Assembly (NCBI RefSeq): GCF_000369805.1
Contig: NZ_KB850224.1
Coordinates: 853,924 to 917,923, forward strand
From: Acinetobacter sp. NIPH 2100
GTDB lineage: Bacteria; Pseudomonadota; Gammaproteobacteria; Pseudomonadales; Moraxellaceae
Direction: 5' to 3'
DNA: 64,000 nt
Positions 53,414-63,579 of this stretch are shown here, in pieces. Every line of letters begins with the position of its first letter. The stretch's first letter is position 1. Both the position numbers and the translations under genes were made by a program. The notes under the pieces are model-generated. The model searched no databases, had not been told where the DNA came from, and saw only the letters and a list, made by a program, of their open reading frames with translations.

Positions 53414-54772
53414 TTATTGCTGAGTAAGTGAAGCTTGTGTATTAAAGTTCGGTGCAGATTGTGCTGCCACTGAGGCTTTTAAATTGACCATAAAGATGGC
53501 AAAGGCTGCGATAATGCCCGGGATGGCAATCGCGAGGAAGTTCATTTGGTGAGGCAGTTCAAAGGTGAGCAAGGCACCTGTTAAGACAGGGCCAATGATG
53601 GCACCAATCCGTCCAATGCCTGAAGCCCAGCCCATGCCTGTTGAGCGTAATGCAGTAGGGTAGAATTGAGCGACAAAAGTATAGAGTAGAATTTGTGAGC
53701 CAATGGTTGCTGCACCTGCGATCGCAATTAAGCTATATAAAATAAATTGTGGACTATTAAAACCAAGCAAGATCAGGGCAGCCGCGCCAATCACGAACAT
53801 ACTGGTAATGACAGGTTTTAAATGGAATTTATCTGCCAGTGCACCGCCACCAATTGCGCCCACCATGCCTCCAATATTCAGTGCGAATAGGAATAACATG
53901 CTGGCACCCAAAGAATAGCCTGCTTGTAACATCAGTTTTGGTAACCAGCTTCCCAATGCATAAACCATCAATAAACACATAAAGAAGGCAATCCAAAACA
54001 TGAAAGTACTAAAGGTACGACCTTGCTGGAACAGTGCACGGACAGGTGCCTCGGTGGTGGTACTTTCATTGAGGATCAGTTGTGTATTGCTGGTTAATTC
54101 AGTTTCAGGTGCAATTTTAGTGACGATCATTTTGGCTTGATCGTGATGATTGGATTTCACCAAAAATGCCAGAGACTCAGGCAGGAATTTCCAGATCACA
54201 GGTAACAATAACAGGGGAATGCCTGCAATTAAAAACATGATTTGCCAACCCATATCTTTGACCAACCATGCACCAAGTAAGGCTGAACTCATACCGCCAA
54301 TCGCATAGCCACTAAACATCAATGCAACTAAGGTGCTACGAATTTTTTTAGGCGCATATTCAGTCATCAGGGCCACGACATTCGGCATTACACCACCAAT
54401 GCCTAAGCCTGCAATAAAACGTAAAATTGCAAATTCAATTGGATTATTGGCAAAAGCACCGAGAAAGGTAAATCCGCTGAATAAAGTGACACAGATCAGA
54501 ATGGTTTTTTTGCGGCCCAGTTTGTCTGAGAGCGTGCCAAAAATCATGGCACCAAACATCATTCCGAATAAGGCTGCACTGGCAAGCAATCCAGCTTGCA
54601 CGGCAGTGAGTGACCATTGCTGCATCAGTAATGGCAGCGCCACACCATAAATCACCAGATCGTATCCATCAAAAATAATAATGATTAAACACCAAATTAA
54701 GACTTTCCAATGAAAAGCTGCAAAACGAGCTTTATCAATAATGTCATTAATATTGACCTTGTTTGTGTCCAT
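53414..54772 (-). CDS. benK: Benzoate MFS transporter BenK (AAHS family)
   Basis: The 452-residue permease has 12 predicted TM segments. It shows the aromatic acid:H+ symporter hallmarks: 'LIIIFDGYDLVIYGVALPLLM' (the DGYDL motif in TM1), the MFS loop 'GTLSDKLGRKKTI' (about residues 80-92) and 'LRFIAGLGIGGVMPNVVALMTEYAPKKIR'. A second 'GALADKF' loop is near residue 310. It imports benzoate in symport with protons. It shares an operon with the porin gene downstream, and 448 bp separate it from benE. Confidence 0.92.
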   Translation of the reverse strand: MDTNKVNINDIIDKARFAAFHWKVLIWCLIIIIFDGYDLVIYGVALPLLMQQWSLTAVQAGLLASAALFGMMFGAMIFGTLSDKLGRKKTILICVTLFSGFTFLGAFANNPIEFAILRFIAGLGIGGVMPNVVALMTEYAPKKIRSTLVALMFSGYAIGGMSSALLGAWLVKDMGWQIMFLIAGIPLLLLPVIWKFLPESLAFLVKSNHHDQAKMIVTKIAPETELTSNTQLILNESTTTEAPVRALFQQGRTFSTFMFWIAFFMCLLMVYALGSWLPKLMLQAGYSLGASMLFLFALNIGGMVGAIGGGALADKFHLKPVITSMFVIGAAALILLGFNSPQFILYSLIAIAGAATIGSQILLYTFVAQFYPTALRSTGMGWASGIGRIGAIIGPVLTGALLTFELPHQMNFLAIAIPGIIAAFAIFMVNLKASVAAQSAPNFNTQASLTQQ

Positions 54773-55220
54773 TGCTTCACCTCCGATTTGTGAAGTACAG
54801 GTTATTTTTTATTAAGCTATTTTGTTATTGAGTCGGAGTCAAAAACCTAATTGATATATCTTTATGTCATTAAAGTATTGTGATTTTATTAATATAAAGT
54901 ATTGATAATTATTGTTTAAATTTAATTTTTTGATTGGCTGTTAAAATTGAATTAAATATTAAATAGTGAGAATTTTGATGATTTTTTATGGCTTTTTAGC
55001 TGATTTTTAAATTGGGAAATCATGAGGTAAATAAACCCTCTGTTTTTAATGAAGTAGATATTTTTATTTGAGTTGTTGAGATAAAAATACAGAAAATTTT
55101 ATTTAGGGAGAAGATTTTATATTTAAAGGCGAGTTTTTTGAAATGGATTGCTGACGCTTAAAAGTTTAACTTCATGATCAAAGTCTCTTTTATTCGCCAG
55201 CAAGCAGCAAGATTGTGTAT
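54773..55220. other. Gene-free 448-bp AT-rich region between benE and benK
   Basis: I see no reading frame, no clear terminator for benE and no ATAC-N7-GTAT BenM-type site. It must hold the benK promoter if benK is transcribed separately. Confidence 0.6.
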
Positions 55221-56426
55221 TTATGAGTTGCTTTTGGTCGATTGTACTGGAGAGGATTGAGAGAGAATAAGATGAGCAATGATCCCAATACAGATCCCCC
55301 AAAACACCGAACTTAAGCCTAGAAAATGCATACCAGAAGCGGTAGCAAGAAAGGTAATCAGTGCAGCATCGCGGTGTTGAGGATTTTGCATGGCAGCAGT
55401 GATATTTGTTGCAATCGCTCCCAGTAAGGCTAAGCCTGCCAAAGCCGCAACCAGTTCTTTTGGCAATAAACTAAATAGCATAACAATACTGCCAGCAAAC
55501 AGTCCGCCGAGAATATAAAAAATCCCATTGGCAATCCCTGCGATATAACGCTTTTCTTTCAGTTCATGTGCATCTTTACCCATGCATAATGCCGCGGTAA
55601 TCGAGGCGAGGACGATGGTAATACCACCAACACAGGCAACCGCTAAAGACGCGATACTGGTTGCACTGATAATGGGTTTGGCTGGCGTGTCATAACCACT
55701 CAGTTTCATGATTGCCATACCCGGCAAAAACTGACCTGACAGGCTGACCAAAATCAAGGGCAGTGCCAGATTTAAGGTGGAGTTCCACGTCCATTCGGGG
55801 CTGATCCATTGTGGAATTGCCAGATGAAAACTCACTTCTACAGGATTCATTTTTCCCAAGAATAAACTGAGTGAAATACCAGCTGCCAATACCCAGATCA
55901 TGGTATAGCGAGGCATTAGCCGTTTTGCAATCAGAAACACAATCAGCATGCTGAATACAATCAAAGGCATGCTATCTGATGCCGTAAATAAATTGATCCC
56001 AAACTGAAACAGGATACCCGCCATCATGCCCGCAGCAACGTCTTGTGGAATCCACTTTAGGAGTTTGTCGAAATAGCCTGTTATTCCAATGAGGAAAATC
56101 ACAATCGCAGAAGTGATATAGGCCGCGACTGCTTCATTCAGCGAAATGTCAGGAAATAGTGTCACCAATAATGCGGTACCCGGTGCAGACCATGCGGTAA
56201 TAACGGGTGTTTTATATTTTATTGAGAGATAAATCCCTGCAACTGCCGCACCGATGGAAATACCCCAAATCCATGACACCATCATTTCGGTAGAAACATT
56301 GGCGCGTTGCGCTGCTTGAAAGAAAATGATCAGTGGGCCAGAATAGGAAATCAGCACCGCCAGAAAGCCTGCAACCGTGGCTGAAATAGACCAATCCTGT
56401 TTTAATGTTTTGAGTAAAGTTGTCAT
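55221..56426 (-). CDS. benE: Benzoate:H+ symporter BenE
   Basis: The 401-residue permease of the BenE family has about 12 hydrophobic segments, with no large soluble domain. Conserved stretches include 'GFLAVLISYSGPLIIFFQAAQ' (TM1), 'TAWSAPGTALLVTLFP' (about residues 74-89) and 'AGMMAGILFQFGINLF'. 'GIANGIFYILGGLFAGSIVMLFSLLP' lies near residue 295. It is the last gene of the benABCDE order, 44 bp after benD. A terminator-like hairpin covers the benD stop codon just upstream, so its expression may be reduced relative to benABCD. Confidence 0.93.
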   Translation of the reverse strand: MTTLLKTLKQDWSISATVAGFLAVLISYSGPLIIFFQAAQRANVSTEMMVSWIWGISIGAAVAGIYLSIKYKTPVITAWSAPGTALLVTLFPDISLNEAVAAYITSAIVIFLIGITGYFDKLLKWIPQDVAAGMMAGILFQFGINLFTASDSMPLIVFSMLIVFLIAKRLMPRYTMIWVLAAGISLSLFLGKMNPVEVSFHLAIPQWISPEWTWNSTLNLALPLILVSLSGQFLPGMAIMKLSGYDTPAKPIISATSIASLAVACVGGITIVLASITAALCMGKDAHELKEKRYIAGIANGIFYILGGLFAGSIVMLFSLLPKELVAALAGLALLGAIATNITAAMQNPQHRDAALITFLATASGMHFLGLSSVFWGICIGIIAHLILSQSSPVQSTKSNS

Positions 56427-56461
56427 GGGATGATGGCCTCCTTGCTCATCCGAAACGAAAA

Positions 56462-56483
56462 AGATCAGGACTAACCCTGATCT
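56462..56483 (-). terminator. Terminator-like hairpin at the benD stop codon
   Basis: On the minus strand AGATCAGG and CCTGATCT pair perfectly (8 bp) around the loop GTTAGT, followed by TTTTT. The TAG in the loop is the benD stop codon. It could act as a partial terminator between benD and benE. Confidence 0.6.
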
Positions 56484-57256
56484 CCACCTCCGACGGGGAT
56501 GACGCTGCCTGTGATATAAGATGCATCATCGGATGCAAGAAAGACAATGGCTTTAACCTGTTCCTCAATACTGCCATAACGGCCCATAAATGTACGGTCT
56601 ATGGTTTGATCAACCACCTGTTGCATCCAGTCTTTTTCGTTTTGGCTCAGTGGATTGCTATTGCGAGGCACTTTGCGAGGCGGTGCTTCAGTTCCACCTG
56701 TGGCAATGGCATTGACGCGAATTCCATCTTTGGCATGTTCAAAGGCCAGCGATGCCGTCAGCGCATTGACACCACCTTTCGCTGCCGAGTAGGGAATACG
56801 GTTAATCCCACGCGTGGCAATCGAGGAAACATTCACAATCACACCCGCCTGTTGCTTGATCATTTCAGGTAAAACCGCTCGACAACACCAGAGCGTTGGA
56901 AACAGCGAGCGATTGACCTCCTTGATAATTTCTTCTTCAGAAAATTCCTGAAAAGGTTTCATCCAGATTGCGCCACCGACATTGTTGATCAATACATCGA
57001 TTCGACCAAAATGTTCAATCGCTTTTGCAACAACCGCTTGTGCACCTACAAAGCTTTCCAGATCGGCTTGGATGGTCATGGCATCAGCACCCAATGCTTT
57101 GACTTCAGCCAATACCTCTTCGACATAATCAGAACGATCTGCCAAAATCAGTTGCGCACCTTCGGCAGCCAGTTGTAGCGCCACACCGCGGCCAATGCCT
57201 TGAGCACTGCCAGTCACAATCACCACTTTATGCTTAAATCTTTGTGCTTGAGACAT
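56471..57256 (-). CDS. benD: cis-1,2-dihydroxycyclohexa-3,5-diene-1-carboxylate dehydrogenase BenD
   Basis: BenD oxidises and decarboxylates benzoate diol to catechol with NAD+. The 261-residue classical SDR has the cofactor motif VIVTGSAQGIGRG (residues about 11-23), 'NNVGGAIWMKPFQEFSEEEI', a catalytic Ser in 'NVSSIATRG', and the Y-x-x-x-K site in YSAAKGGVNALTAS (about 151-164). The ATG at 57256 aligns with the Acinetobacter BenD start and has GGAG eight bases upstream. The gene follows benC by 20 bp. Confidence 0.96.
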   Translation of the reverse strand: MSQAQRFKHKVVIVTGSAQGIGRGVALQLAAEGAQLILADRSDYVEEVLAEVKALGADAMTIQADLESFVGAQAVVAKAIEHFGRIDVLINNVGGAIWMKPFQEFSEEEIIKEVNRSLFPTLWCCRAVLPEMIKQQAGVIVNVSSIATRGINRIPYSAAKGGVNALTASLAFEHAKDGIRVNAIATGGTEAPPRKVPRNSNPLSQNEKDWMQQVVDQTIDRTFMGRYGSIEEQVKAIVFLASDDASYITGSVIPVGGGDQG

Positions 57257-57276
57257 ACATAATTCTCCAGTAAGCA

Positions 57277-58355
<1,079 letters not shown>

Positions 58356-58365
58356 AGACCTATTT

Positions 58366-58866
58366 TTAGAGGTGGTAAATATCAATCACTTGATTGATGT
58401 AATCATTTTTAAGCACCACATATTTGCTTAGGATTTTTGGTTCTTCACCAGAACAATCAATCACATAACGTGACATGCCAAAGTAGCTATAGGTGGTTTT
58501 ATAACGGAAGCTCAAGGTATTCCAGTTAAAGCGAACCGTGAGTTTATCTCCATCGCGCGCTACGATTTCAACGTTTGCAATATTGTGGCAAGTACGGGTA
58601 TCGGGCATGGTGGCAGAGGAGCGTTCGGTTTTGATACGGAATACTCGGTCTTCCAAACCTTGGCGATCTGGGTAGTAAATCAGTGAGATTTCAGATTGTG
58701 GATCTTCGGTGAGTTGATCATTGTCATCCCAAGCGGGCATCCAGAAACTGGCTTCTGGGGCATAGCAATTCAGCCAGTCATCCCATTGCTCATCATCTAA
58801 AAAACGTGCTTCACGATAGAGAAACTGGGCAATATTTTCCAAGCTGGTTTTGTCTTGAATATTCAT
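58366..58866 (-). CDS. benB: Benzoate 1,2-dioxygenase small subunit BenB
   Basis: The 166-residue beta subunit has the SnoaL-like/ring-hydroxylating beta fold and carries no metal centre. Features are '[39 protein letters not shown]' (residues about 12-50) and '[24 protein letters not shown]'. It supports the alpha3beta3 architecture of the dioxygenase. The ATG overlaps the benA stop codon by four bases, so translation is coupled. Confidence 0.95.
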   Translation of the reverse strand: MNIQDKTSLENIAQFLYREARFLDDEQWDDWLNCYAPEASFWMPAWDDNDQLTEDPQSEISLIYYPDRQGLEDRVFRIKTERSSATMPDTRTCHNIANVEIVARDGDKLTVRFNWNTLSFRYKTTYSYFGMSRYVIDCSGEEPKILSKYVVLKNDYINQVIDIYHL

Positions 58867-60245
58867 GCGTTTTCTCCTTGAGCTGCGATTTCCTTCTCTG
58901 CGACAATGGCGTGTTTCATGGTATGCAGCCAGTATTGATGTTGCGCCAGATATAAACCTTCATCTTCGGTTTTGATCCCGCTCAGCATCGGTTTGAGACC
59001 AATTTCATTGGCTGCATCATCAGGGCCATAAATCCAGTGTTTTGAACCACGACACATGTCATTCCATTCCAGCGCGATGCCTGCATAACCTGCCTGACAG
59101 GCACGGAATTCTTCCAGATCATCAGGCGTGGCCATACCAGAAGCATTAAAGAAATCTTCGTATTGGCGAATACGACGTGCACGTGCTTCTGGGGCTTCAC
59201 CTTTCGGTGCAATACAGTAAATCGTGACTTCAGTGCGATCGACTGAAATAGGGCGCAATACACGAATTTGCGAACCGAACTGATCCATCAAATAGACGTT
59301 TGGATAGAGGCATAAGTTGCGCGAGCGTTCGATCATCCATTTCGACATGGCAGCGCCGTATTTCTCGGTATATTCTTCTGCCTTCGGAAAGTTCGGACGA
59401 TCTTCAGGATTGGCCCATTGTGTCCAAAGCAGCATATGACCATTTTCAAAACCATAAGAACCGCCGCCTTGCTTACCCCAAGACCCAGCACTCATGGCAC
59501 GAATATTATCGGCAGCTTGTGTCTCTTTGCGGTGTTGTGTGGTTGCGGCATAGTTCCAGTGCACTGCTGAAACGTGGTAACCATCAGCACCATTTTCAGC
59601 GGTCAGCTTCCAGTTACCTTCATAGGTATAAGACGATGTACCACGCAGAACTTCTAGGCCATGTTCAGATTGATCAACAATCATGTCGATAATTTTGCTG
59701 GTTTCACCTAAGAATTCTTCAAGTGATGGCACATCTGGATTGAGGCTGCCAAATAAGAAGCCTTTGTAATTCTCAAAACGCGCAATTTTTTTCAGGTCAT
59801 GCGAACCATCTTGGTTGAAGCAATCCGAATAACCTGCCTCGCTTGGGTCTTTGACTTTGAGCAATTTACCTGAGTTATTGAAGGTCCAGCCGTGGAAAGG
59901 GCAGGTATAGGTGGCCTTGTTACCGCGCTTATGACGACAGAGTTGTGCACCGCGATGTGAGCAGGCATTGATCATGGCATTCAGTTCGCCATTACGATTA
60001 CGGGCAATAATGATTGGTTGACGACCAATATGTGTGGTGTAGAAATCGTTGTTATTGGGAATTTGGCTTTCGTGTGCAAGATAAACCCAATTGCCTTCGA
60101 AAATATATTTCATTTCGAGATCAAATAAGGCTTGATCGGTAAACACTGAACGATGAAGTTTAAATTCACCCGTGTCGATATTGTCTACAAGTAACTCATC
60201 AATACGGTCAAGGTGGCTGGTATTGATTACAGGAATACGTGGCAT
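58863..60245 (-). CDS. benA: Benzoate 1,2-dioxygenase large subunit BenA
   Basis: The catalytic subunit dihydroxylates benzoate to the cis-diol. The 460-residue protein has a Rieske centre (CSHRGAQLC ... CPFHGW, with C-x-H and C-x2-H ligands at about residues 93-116) and a mononuclear iron site (His-His in '[11 protein letters not shown]', about 213-223, Asp later in 'ASGMATPDD...'). I placed the start at the ATG at 60245 ([16 protein letters not shown]), which agrees with Acinetobacter BenA and has GGAGAA eight bases upstream. A frame extending to 60374 is leader sequence. It is transcribed away from benM, with about 250 bp between. Confidence 0.97.
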   Translation of the reverse strand: MPRIPVINTSHLDRIDELLVDNIDTGEFKLHRSVFTDQALFDLEMKYIFEGNWVYLAHESQIPNNNDFYTTHIGRQPIIIARNRNGELNAMINACSHRGAQLCRHKRGNKATYTCPFHGWTFNNSGKLLKVKDPSEAGYSDCFNQDGSHDLKKIARFENYKGFLFGSLNPDVPSLEEFLGETSKIIDMIVDQSEHGLEVLRGTSSYTYEGNWKLTAENGADGYHVSAVHWNYAATTQHRKETQAADNIRAMSAGSWGKQGGGSYGFENGHMLLWTQWANPEDRPNFPKAEEYTEKYGAAMSKWMIERSRNLCLYPNVYLMDQFGSQIRVLRPISVDRTEVTIYCIAPKGEAPEARARRIRQYEDFFNASGMATPDDLEEFRACQAGYAGIALEWNDMCRGSKHWIYGPDDAANEIGLKPMLSGIKTEDEGLYLAQHQYWLHTMKHAIVAEKEIAAQGENA

Positions 60246-60417
60246 GTCCGTTCTCCGACTTTCCAAATCTGTGGAAGTCACCGAGATGCTCTCGAAAGTA
60301 TCTCGATATCCTAAAGGGTTAAATTCTGTGTGGGGCTTTTGGCTTGAACCGATAATGATGAATACAGGCAGCAATCTCAGCGGGGCGATTCATATTTCAT
60401 CGGTTTATCCCTTGTCT

Positions 60418-60432
60418 ATACCTTAAAAGAAT
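60418..60432. promoter_or_regulatory. Candidate BenM/CatM-type binding site 1
   Basis: ATAC-N7-GAAT, which on the minus strand reads ATTC-N7-GTAT. This equals the site form I recall from Acinetobacter BenM/CatM sites (ATAC or ATTC, N7, GTAT). It lies between benA and benM. Confidence 0.55.
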
Positions 60433-60469
60433 GAGTAAACTGTGTCTAAGACTGAATTTATATTTTTAT

Positions 60470-60484
60470 ATATCTTAAAGGTAT
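60470..60484. promoter_or_regulatory. Candidate BenM-type binding site 2
   Basis: ATAT-N7-GTAT with core CTTAAAG, close to the ATAC-N7-GTAT consensus. It shares the CTTAAA core with site 1 and lies 52 bp from it (near five helical turns). It is immediately upstream of the benM start codon, where it could also mediate autorepression. Confidence 0.5.
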
Positions 60485-60493
60485 GGAAACCTC

Positions 60494-61453
60494 ATGGAAC
60501 TACGTCATTTGCGGTATTTTGTAGCGGTTGTTGAAGAACAAAGCTTTACCAAGGCAGCAGAAAAACTATTTATTGCTCAACCACCTTTGAGTCGGCAGAT
60601 TCAAAACTTGGAAGGAGAACTTGGAATTCAACTGTTTGAGCGAGGCAGCCGACCCTTACAGACCACGCCTGCTGGGCATTTCTTTTATCAGCATGCGATT
60701 AAACTTTTGTCTAATGCTGAAGAAATTAAGAGTATGGCCAAACGCATTGGATTGATTGAACGCAGTGTGACGATTGGTTTTGTGGGGTCGTTACTGTATG
60801 GATTGTTACCTCGAATCATCTATTTGTTTCGGCAGCAGCAACCTCATTTAAATATTCAACTGGTGGAAATGAGCACCACGGAGCAGCTACAAGCTTTAAA
60901 AGAAGGCCGAATTGATGTGGGTTTTGGACGTTTGAGGATTAGTGATCCTGCGGTAAGACGGATTTTGTTGCGTAAAGAGCGTTTGGTTGTGGCGGCACAT
61001 ACCAGCCATCCGATTGCGCAGCGGACAGAAGGGGTATATCTGGCTGATCTAATTGATGAAAAGATGTTTATGTATCCGACCTCTCCAAAGCCTAATTTTT
61101 CGACTCAGCTTCTGAATATCTTTGCTGAGCATAGTTTAGTGCCGAAAAATATGCATGAAGTGCGAGAAATTCAATTGGCCTTAGGTTTGGTCGCAGCAGG
61201 TGAAGGCTTGTGTGTGATTCCTGCTAGTGCTGATACCATTCGCTTTCCACATTTGAATTATATTCCGATTCTGGACAATGGCGCGGTTAGCCCAATTTTT
61301 TTGACTGCACGGGCAATGGATCGTAGCGAAGACTTACAGCTGTTATTTGATTGTGTTTATCAGGTCTATGATCTGGAAGGTATTCCATATCAACGGACTG
61401 TATTTACACTCGATCAAAACCCGATTGATGATTCGGTTGGGATTGATTTTTAA
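60494..61453 (+). CDS. benM: LysR-type regulator BenM
   Basis: This activator of benABCDE responds to muconate and benzoate in Acinetobacter. The 319-residue protein has the LysR helix-turn-helix 'MELRHLRYFVAVVEEQSFTKAAEKLFIAQPPLSRQIQNLE' (residues 1-40), nearly identical to the BenM/CatM start I remember. Next comes the effector domain with 'TIGFVGSLLYGLLPRII', 'SPKPNFSTQLL' and 'EVREIQLALGLVAAGEGLCVIPAS', which forms the muconate pocket. It is divergent from benA. It could be a CatM-like paralogue, but its position supports BenM. A weak GGAAAC precedes the ATG. Confidence 0.92.
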   Translation: MELRHLRYFVAVVEEQSFTKAAEKLFIAQPPLSRQIQNLEGELGIQLFERGSRPLQTTPAGHFFYQHAIKLLSNAEEIKSMAKRIGLIERSVTIGFVGSLLYGLLPRIIYLFRQQQPHLNIQLVEMSTTEQLQALKEGRIDVGFGRLRISDPAVRRILLRKERLVVAAHTSHPIAQRTEGVYLADLIDEKMFMYPTSPKPNFSTQLLNIFAEHSLVPKNMHEVREIQLALGLVAAGEGLCVIPASADTIRFPHLNYIPILDNGAVSPIFLTARAMDRSEDLQLLFDCVYQVYDLEGIPYQRTVFTLDQNPIDDSVGIDF

Positions 61454-61469
61454 AGTATGTTCATAAAAA

Positions 61470-61498
61470 AGCCTAGTCTCAGAAATGTGAACTAGGCT
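61470..61498 (-). terminator. Peroxiredoxin gene terminator (minus strand)
   Basis: AGCCTAGT and ACTAGGCT form an 8-bp stem. On the minus strand it is followed by TTTTTT. It lies between convergent genes and may also slow transcription from benM. Confidence 0.75.
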
Positions 61499-61535
61499 AT
61501 TGATCAATAGGTTGATTGAACCGTATTTGAAAAGA

Positions 61536-62111
61536 TTATTTGGTTTGCAATGTTTTTAAATCTTTCAACACTTGATCCGCATGAGTCTGTGTATTCACAC
61601 TGGTATAGTGATACATCACTGCACCTTGAGGATTGATTAAAAAACTTTCCCGCTTGGCAATTTTAGCAATGCCTAAGTTTCGGACAATGCCAAATTTAGT
61701 TGCAAGTTCGCCTTTATCATCTGCAAGAATTGGGAACGGTAAACCAAGTTTTTCTGAGAATTTTTGATGTGATGCGACATCATCCAGACTCACACCGAGT
61801 ACAACCGCATTCGATTTTAAGAACTGTGGATACAGCGATTTAAACTGATTGGCTTCTTGGGTACAGCCTGCGGTGTTATCTTTAGGATAAAAATACAAGA
61901 CGACCCATTTGCCTTTATATTGATTCAAGGTATGCCATTTGCCACTTTGATCTTGCAGTTTAAAATCTGGCGCCGATTGTCCAACCCATTCTTTTTGTGC
62001 GTTATCTTGCTTAGAAAATAAGGTGCTTTGCGCTGTACTTAGGCTGGGTGCGCTGAGTAAAAAAAGTGAACTGCATAGCACTAGAACTTTGGACTTTATC
62101 GTATTCATCAT
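61536..62111 (-). CDS. Exported Bcp/PrxQ-type peroxiredoxin
   Basis: The 191-residue thiol peroxidase reduces hydroperoxides. It has a signal peptide ending near 'SLSTAQS' (residue 27), then the AhpC/TSA fold: 'APDFKLQDQSGKWHTLNQYKGKWVVLYFYPKDNTAGCTQEANQF', with the peroxidatic Cys in AGCTQEA (about residue 82) after PKDNT. No resolving Cys five residues later is visible, so it is a 1-Cys or atypical form. An export signal is unusual for Bcp, which is usually cytoplasmic. I chose the ATG at 62111 because it starts the signal peptide directly. Confidence 0.9.
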   Translation of the reverse strand: MMNTIKSKVLVLCSSLFLLSAPSLSTAQSTLFSKQDNAQKEWVGQSAPDFKLQDQSGKWHTLNQYKGKWVVLYFYPKDNTAGCTQEANQFKSLYPQFLKSNAVVLGVSLDDVASHQKFSEKLGLPFPILADDKGELATKFGIVRNLGIAKIAKRESFLINPQGAVMYHYTSVNTQTHADQVLKDLKTLQTK

Positions 62112-62245
62112 TCTATTCTCAAAGTGTAATAGCACATACTTTAGCAAATTTAGAAATTGAATGTGTTAGAAAATTCTTTACAGAATTTTGATCTGCTTTA
62201 TATATTTAAATTGAATAGTGATTTAAAAAAAGAAAAGGTAAATCA

Positions 62246-62602
62246 ATGGATGTTGGCGCAGTTCTCATTAAATTAAAAACAAATAGGCAGGCTGAGGTCG
62301 ATGCTTGGCAGCAAGAAATTGAGCGACGTAAGGCGGAAGCAATTGAAACGCTTCAAGCTGAAGGTGTGAAAGTGGAATCGTGGTTTCAACTTGAATTGAA
62401 TGGTGAACATTATTTGCTTGCTTATATGCGTGCTAAAGATATTGCTCAGGCGCAACAGGCGGCAAGAAATAGTTCCTTTGAAATTGATAAAGTTCATCAA
62501 CAGTTTAAGCAGCATTGGGAGCAAATAATTCCTGCAAAATTATTGATTGATTTGGAAAATAATGATGAGAACGAAACAGGTTATACTTCGGAGCAAGTGT
62601 GA
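62246..62602 (+). CDS. DUF6176-family protein
   Basis: The 118-residue soluble protein has the pattern 'VLIKLKTNRQAEVDAWQQEIERRKAEAIETLQAEGVKVESWFQLELNGEHYLLAYM', a ferredoxin-like fold seen in DUF6176. No catalytic residues can be named. It lies 16 bp upstream of the BioH-like gene on the same strand and is likely co-transcribed. AAAGGTAAATC precedes the ATG. Confidence 0.8.
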   Translation: MDVGAVLIKLKTNRQAEVDAWQQEIERRKAEAIETLQAEGVKVESWFQLELNGEHYLLAYMRAKDIAQAQQAARNSSFEIDKVHQQFKQHWEQIIPAKLLIDLENNDENETGYTSEQV

Positions 62603-62618
62603 ATAATTAGGTAAAAGT

Positions 62619-63341
62619 GTGGAACATAAGATTTTACTGATTACGGGATGGGGCGGTGGTGCTGAATTATTAAAACCGTTACATGAGGCCTTAGAACAAC
62701 AAGGGCATGTCGTTGAGCGGATTGATATTTTTAATGCCTTGAATGATGACGTTTTACAACAGCATGTCGAACTTGCAGTGAAGTTTGATGTGATTATCGG
62801 ATGGTCGCTTGGTGGACAACTGGCAACAATCTTGGCCAATCAAATACAACAACAATATGCTCAACAGAAAGTTTTAATCACTTTAGCTTCAAATCCCTGT
62901 TTTGTTGTTCAATCAGATTGGTCGGCAGCCATGTCTGTAGAAACCTTTATGCAGTTCAAGCAGTCATTTGAACAGGATGCGATTACCACGCTAAAACGAT
63001 TTGGCTTATTGGTCTGTCAAGGTGCAAGTTCGGCAAAAAAAGACTTCGTAGTCATGCAGAAATTAATTCGTCCACAACCGATTGCATTATTGAAGCAGGG
63101 TCTGCAGTTATTAGAAAAATTAAATCTGGTTGAAATGTATAAAAATTATCTGGGGAGACAGTTGCATGTGTTTGCGGAGCATGATGCTTTAGTTCCTTAC
63201 CAAATTATACAGAATATTCAGGATTTATCTGCAAAGAATTTATCCGCGGTTTCTGTTGAAGGCGCTTCACATGGTTTTCCGTGCTTTATGCTTGAGCAGA
63301 CTGTGCAAATAATTGAGGATTTTATGAATGAGAAGGTTTAA
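62619..63341 (+). CDS. BioH-like alpha/beta hydrolase
   Basis: The 240-residue hydrolase has 'LLITGWGGGAELL' (oxyanion region), the nucleophile elbow GWSLGGQLA (Ser near residue 68), Asp in 'FAEHDALVPY' (about 190) and His in 'GASHGFPCFM' (about 220). This pattern matches pimeloyl-ACP methyl esterases (BioH) involved in biotin synthesis, and bioA follows about 300 bp downstream. A generic esterase remains possible. It starts with GTG (TAGGTAA five bases upstream). Confidence 0.8.
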   Translation: MEHKILLITGWGGGAELLKPLHEALEQQGHVVERIDIFNALNDDVLQQHVELAVKFDVIIGWSLGGQLATILANQIQQQYAQQKVLITLASNPCFVVQSDWSAAMSVETFMQFKQSFEQDAITTLKRFGLLVCQGASSAKKDFVVMQKLIRPQPIALLKQGLQLLEKLNLVEMYKNYLGRQLHVFAEHDALVPYQIIQNIQDLSAKNLSAVSVEGASHGFPCFMLEQTVQIIEDFMNEKV

Positions 63342-63436
63342 TCTTGCTTGAATTGAGAGTTCTCGCAATTTATTTTAAATTTTGACAAGTTTAAGATTGC
63401 ACATACAGATTTTATAGTTGTTAGGGTGGAGTCGTG

Positions 63437-63523
63437 CTGAGTTTTAATTTCTGGATAAGCTTTCAGCTAGACTTACTTTGGTTTCGCCCAAATGAGAAGC
63501 GAAGCTTTGCAAGAAAGGCATTT
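63437..63523. repeat. Intergenic repeat, copy B
   Basis: The core 63447-63492 matches 49928-49973 at 43 of 46 positions. The shared flank GAGTTT is nearby and AAAGGCATT occurs at 63514-63522. In this copy extra bases separate the core from AAAGGCATT, and the hairpin of copy A is broken to TTTGG/CCAAA. Confidence 0.75.
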
Positions 63524-63579
63524 GTTAAGCTGATGGTACATCCTTGTACCACAGCTTAACGGGCGGCATCCATGCCGCC
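63524..63579. repeat. Two adjacent hairpins upstream of bioA
   Basis: The first hairpin is GTTAAGCT (63524-63531) plus TGGTACA (63534-63540) pairing with TGTACCA (63545-63551) and AGCTTAAC (63553-63560). The second is GGCGGCAT (63562-63569) with ATGCCGCC (63572-63579). Both are perfect apart from a small internal bulge. They follow the intergenic repeat copy B. Confidence 0.7.

Noticed and set aside
60246..60374. N-terminal extension of BenA by 43 residues
   Set aside because: The extension lies in the benA leader. The internal ATG at 60245 has a good ribosome site and matches the known BenA start.
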